Part shown: positions 62,227 to 64,000 of the stretch, piece after piece
How positions within the stretch are numbered: position 1 is the first letter of the stretch
Layout: each line of letters begins with the position of its first letter
NCBI RefSeq assembly: GCF_000271845.1
Contig: NZ_JH719395.1
Coordinates: 4,394,146-4,458,145 of the forward strand
DNA from: Rhizobium leguminosarum bv. trifolii WSM2297
GTDB lineage: Bacteria; Pseudomonadota; Alphaproteobacteria; Rhizobiales; Rhizobiaceae
Direction of reading: 5' to 3'
DNA length: 64,000 bases
The notes under the pieces: model-generated
Seen by the model: the letters and a program-made list of their open reading frames with translations, nothing else
The model's database searches: none
Told to the model about the DNA's origin: nothing
Made by a program: the position numbers and the translations under genes

Positions 62227-63771
62227 ATGTCGGGAAATTCCGGAGTTCTTGTTTTCCGCTGCGATGGTTCAATATCGATTGGTAGCGGACATATGATGCG
62301 TTGCATCACCTTGGCGGAAACGCTTCGCAACTTTGGATATCGTTCGCACTTTATCTGCCGGGAACTTGAGGGAAATCTCATTTCAGTTGTGGCTGAAAGG
62401 GGTTTTGAGGTTCACCGTCTTCTGTTGGTTCCGCAGCCCGCCATCGATTTGGAAAGTACGCAGGAGGAGGCGTTCCACGAACAAGCGGATGCTCTCGAAT
62501 GCCGAGAGATTATGAAAGCGATCCAGCCTGAAAGGGTGATTGTCGATAGTTACGCACTAGGATCTGGATGGGCGAAGAACGCGGTTCCAATGGGTTGCGA
62601 CGTGTTAGTCATAGACGATCTCGCGGACAGGCCGCTGTTGTGCGATATCGTTCTTAACCAAAACTTCGGCCGGCAAGTCGAAGAATATGATCATCTCTTG
62701 TCAAGCGGGTGCAAGCGGTTGATTGGCCCGCTGTTTGCACTCATCCGACCTGAATTTGCTCAAGCCAGATCGCGTTCCTTGTCCAGGCGGCGAGGACAAA
62801 GCCTTCAGCATTTGCTCATTGCATTTGGCGCTACCGATCCAGATAATTGCAGCGGTAAGGTCCTTGCCTACCTTTTGGAACAGCGGCCCTTTTTGGTTCA
62901 GAGGATCACGATTGTTTTGGGAGCACAGGCGCCGCATTTTGCTGACGTATTGCAGCGTGCGAGGACTGCCCCGATCCCGGTAGACGTCCTTTCAGGAGTG
63001 GCCGATATGGCTGAATTGCTCGTCGGCTGCGACGCCGCGATCGGTGCAGCCGGAACAAGTGTCTGGGAGAGATGCGTACTCGGTGTTCCGTCGCTGCTGC
63101 TTACGTTTGCGGAGAACCAGCGAGCTGGAATGATCGCGCTAGACGCCGCATACGCAGGTATTGCACTTGGAGATGCCCAGGCTATGGACTGGCAGATCAA
63201 ACTTCGGGATGCTCTGACGAGACTCAGCGATCCCGATGTCCTTAACTTCTACAGTGAACGAGCGTCCACCATCTGTGAGGGGGTGGGGGCCGAGCGAGTG
63301 GCCCACGTAATCATGTCTCAGCGGCTGATTCTGCGTGATGCAACTCTGGACGACGCCCCGGCCATTTGGAATTGGAGGCGGGGCGGAGGAGCGGAACGCT
63401 ATTACAGATCCCCACAAAGGGGAGATATCAATGCGCACATCGCGTGGTTCAGAATGGCATTGGAAGATCGGAAACGTCATCTTCTGATTTTTGAGGTTGA
63501 TTCTGTGCCGGTGGGGCATATTCGTCTGGATCGAAGTGAAGATGGGCAGACGGCAGAAGTCAGTATATGCATCGATCTTGCCCATCGTGGAACTGGGCTG
63601 GGGGCGCGCGCGCTGGGAAAGGCACTGGATTTCGCACAGAAACAGGGGATAAAAGCCCTTTATGCGGAAATTCACCACGACAATTTCGGATCCTTGAAGG
63701 TTTTCCGCGGGCTGCAGTTTGATACTGTCGAAGAATCAACCCCATTTTTGCGCTTGAGGTTGGTCCTTTGA
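62227..63771 (+). CDS. pseG: fusion: PseG UDP-sugar hydrolase + PseH-like GNAT N-acetyltransferase
   Basis: 514 residues. Residues 1-~345 are PseG (VFRCDGSISIGSGHMMRCIT; VIVDSYALGSGWAK; DLADRPLLCDIVLNQNFGRQ; IAFGATDPDN; AAIGAAGTSVWERCVLGVPS), which removes UDP from the diacetamido-trideoxy sugar. Residues ~350-514 are a GNAT domain (LILRDATLDDAPAIWNWRRG; ISICIDLAHRGTGLGARALG-type CoA motif; LYAEIHHDNFGSLKVFRGLQ), fitting PseH, which N-acetylates C4. Fusing consecutive steps is known in other bacteria. It starts 38 bp after the previous gene. Confidence 0.87.
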   Translation: MSGNSGVLVFRCDGSISIGSGHMMRCITLAETLRNFGYRSHFICRELEGNLISVVAERGFEVHRLLLVPQPAIDLESTQEEAFHEQADALECREIMKAIQPERVIVDSYALGSGWAKNAVPMGCDVLVIDDLADRPLLCDIVLNQNFGRQVEEYDHLLSSGCKRLIGPLFALIRPEFAQARSRSLSRRRGQSLQHLLIAFGATDPDNCSGKVLAYLLEQRPFLVQRITIVLGAQAPHFADVLQRARTAPIPVDVLSGVADMAELLVGCDAAIGAAGTSVWERCVLGVPSLLLTFAENQRAGMIALDAAYAGIALGDAQAMDWQIKLRDALTRLSDPDVLNFYSERASTICEGVGAERVAHVIMSQRLILRDATLDDAPAIWNWRRGGGAERYYRSPQRGDINAHIAWFRMALEDRKRHLLIFEVDSVPVGHIRLDRSEDGQTAEVSICIDLAHRGTGLGARALGKALDFAQKQGIKALYAEIHHDNFGSLKVFRGLQFDTVEESTPFLRLRLVL

Positions 63772-63903
63772 GCGTAAGAGCCTTTGGCGCATCCAGCTTG
63801 GGTTTGCTTTACAAGCGTGCATGATTTGACTATTGCACCTGTTCCTATAACGGCCTCGCGGGGAGGTGAAAACGCTATCCCAACAGACCCAATGGAGAAT
63901 TCG

Positions 63904-64000
63904 ATGACGATAAAAATCGGCGATCGGTTTGTCGGGCCCGAACACGCTCCGGTCATCATCGCGGAAATGTCCGGGAATCATAATCGGTCGCTGGATAGAG
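63904..64000 (+). CDS. pseI: pseudaminic acid synthase PseI, N-terminus (cut by window end)
   Basis: The ATG at 63904 follows GGAGAATTCG. The 32 visible codons read MTIKIGDRFVGPEHAPVIIA then EMSGNHNRSLDR, the characteristic start of PseI/NeuB-type synthases. PseI condenses 2,4-diacetamido-2,4,6-trideoxy-L-altrose with phosphoenolpyruvate to pseudaminic acid. The 132-bp gap upstream is larger than others in the operon and could hold an extra promoter. Confidence 0.85.
   Translation, partial: MTIKIGDRFVGPEHAPVIIAEMSGNHNRSLDR

Overview
The window looks like chromosomal DNA of a Rhizobium of the etli/leguminosarum group. The basis is the RirA sequence, the mmsA-rirA-dpp order, a Ti-type TraA relaxase, glmS and gmd/fcl beside a surface-polysaccharide locus, and the high-GC rhizobial codon use. 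The species assignment is inferred from recognised proteins, not from a search.

Layout. (1) 1-5.6 kb: 3' part of a Ti-type conjugative relaxase gene (traA, cut by the window edge), a truncated membrane protein, two XRE regulators and a second scrap of traA. (2) 5.7-21.5 kb: ordinary core genes. These are a DUF4174 protein, a LysR regulator with a small monooxygenase, mmsA, the iron regulator rirA with recognisable control sites, a five-gene peptide ABC importer (dppABCDF), gntK, a D-amino-acid-dehydrogenase-like oxidoreductase, a type III polyketide synthase with an isoprenylcysteine-methyltransferase-like partner, a TPR protein and an ECF sigma/anti-sigma pair. (3) 21.5-32.9 kb: a degraded accessory region with transposon relics, small hypothetical and single-helix membrane proteins, a frameshifted nuclease, and a three-level nest of mobile elements. 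An IS630 transposase gene is split by a 6.8 kb IS66-family element with an 8 bp target duplication. That element carries a sugar-isomerase (SIS) passenger gene. Its tnpC is in turn split by a 3.4 kb recombinase-in-trio (RIT) element with 28 bp inverted repeats. (4) 32.9-42.3 kb: gmd-fcl (GDP-L-fucose), glmS, an inverted decayed third traA copy, a membrane-anchored nucleotide-sugar 4,6-dehydratase and an O-antigen-ligase-type protein. (5) 43.3-64 kb: one long co-directional surface-glycan operon with visibly less GC-biased codons.

The glycan operon falls into modules. An ABC-type flippase, an RmlD-like reductase and a GT4 transferase come first. They are followed by an HpcH/HpaI aldolase, two SDRs, a KdsB-like CMP-sugar synthetase, an unassigned glycosyltransferase-like protein and a KdsC-like phosphatase, which together suggest an unusual CMP-activated ulosonic acid. 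Next is an RmlD/FnlA/FnlC-type trio for a UDP-L-FucNAc or UDP-L-QuiNAc-type sugar, with two glycosyltransferases. Last is a pseudaminic-acid-type module: PseC, an aldo/keto reductase, a cytidylyltransferase fused to a class III aminotransferase, a PseG-PseH fusion, and PseI running off the window end. The likely product is an acidic, amino-sugar-rich O-antigen or capsule. No rRNA, tRNA or CRISPR array was seen.
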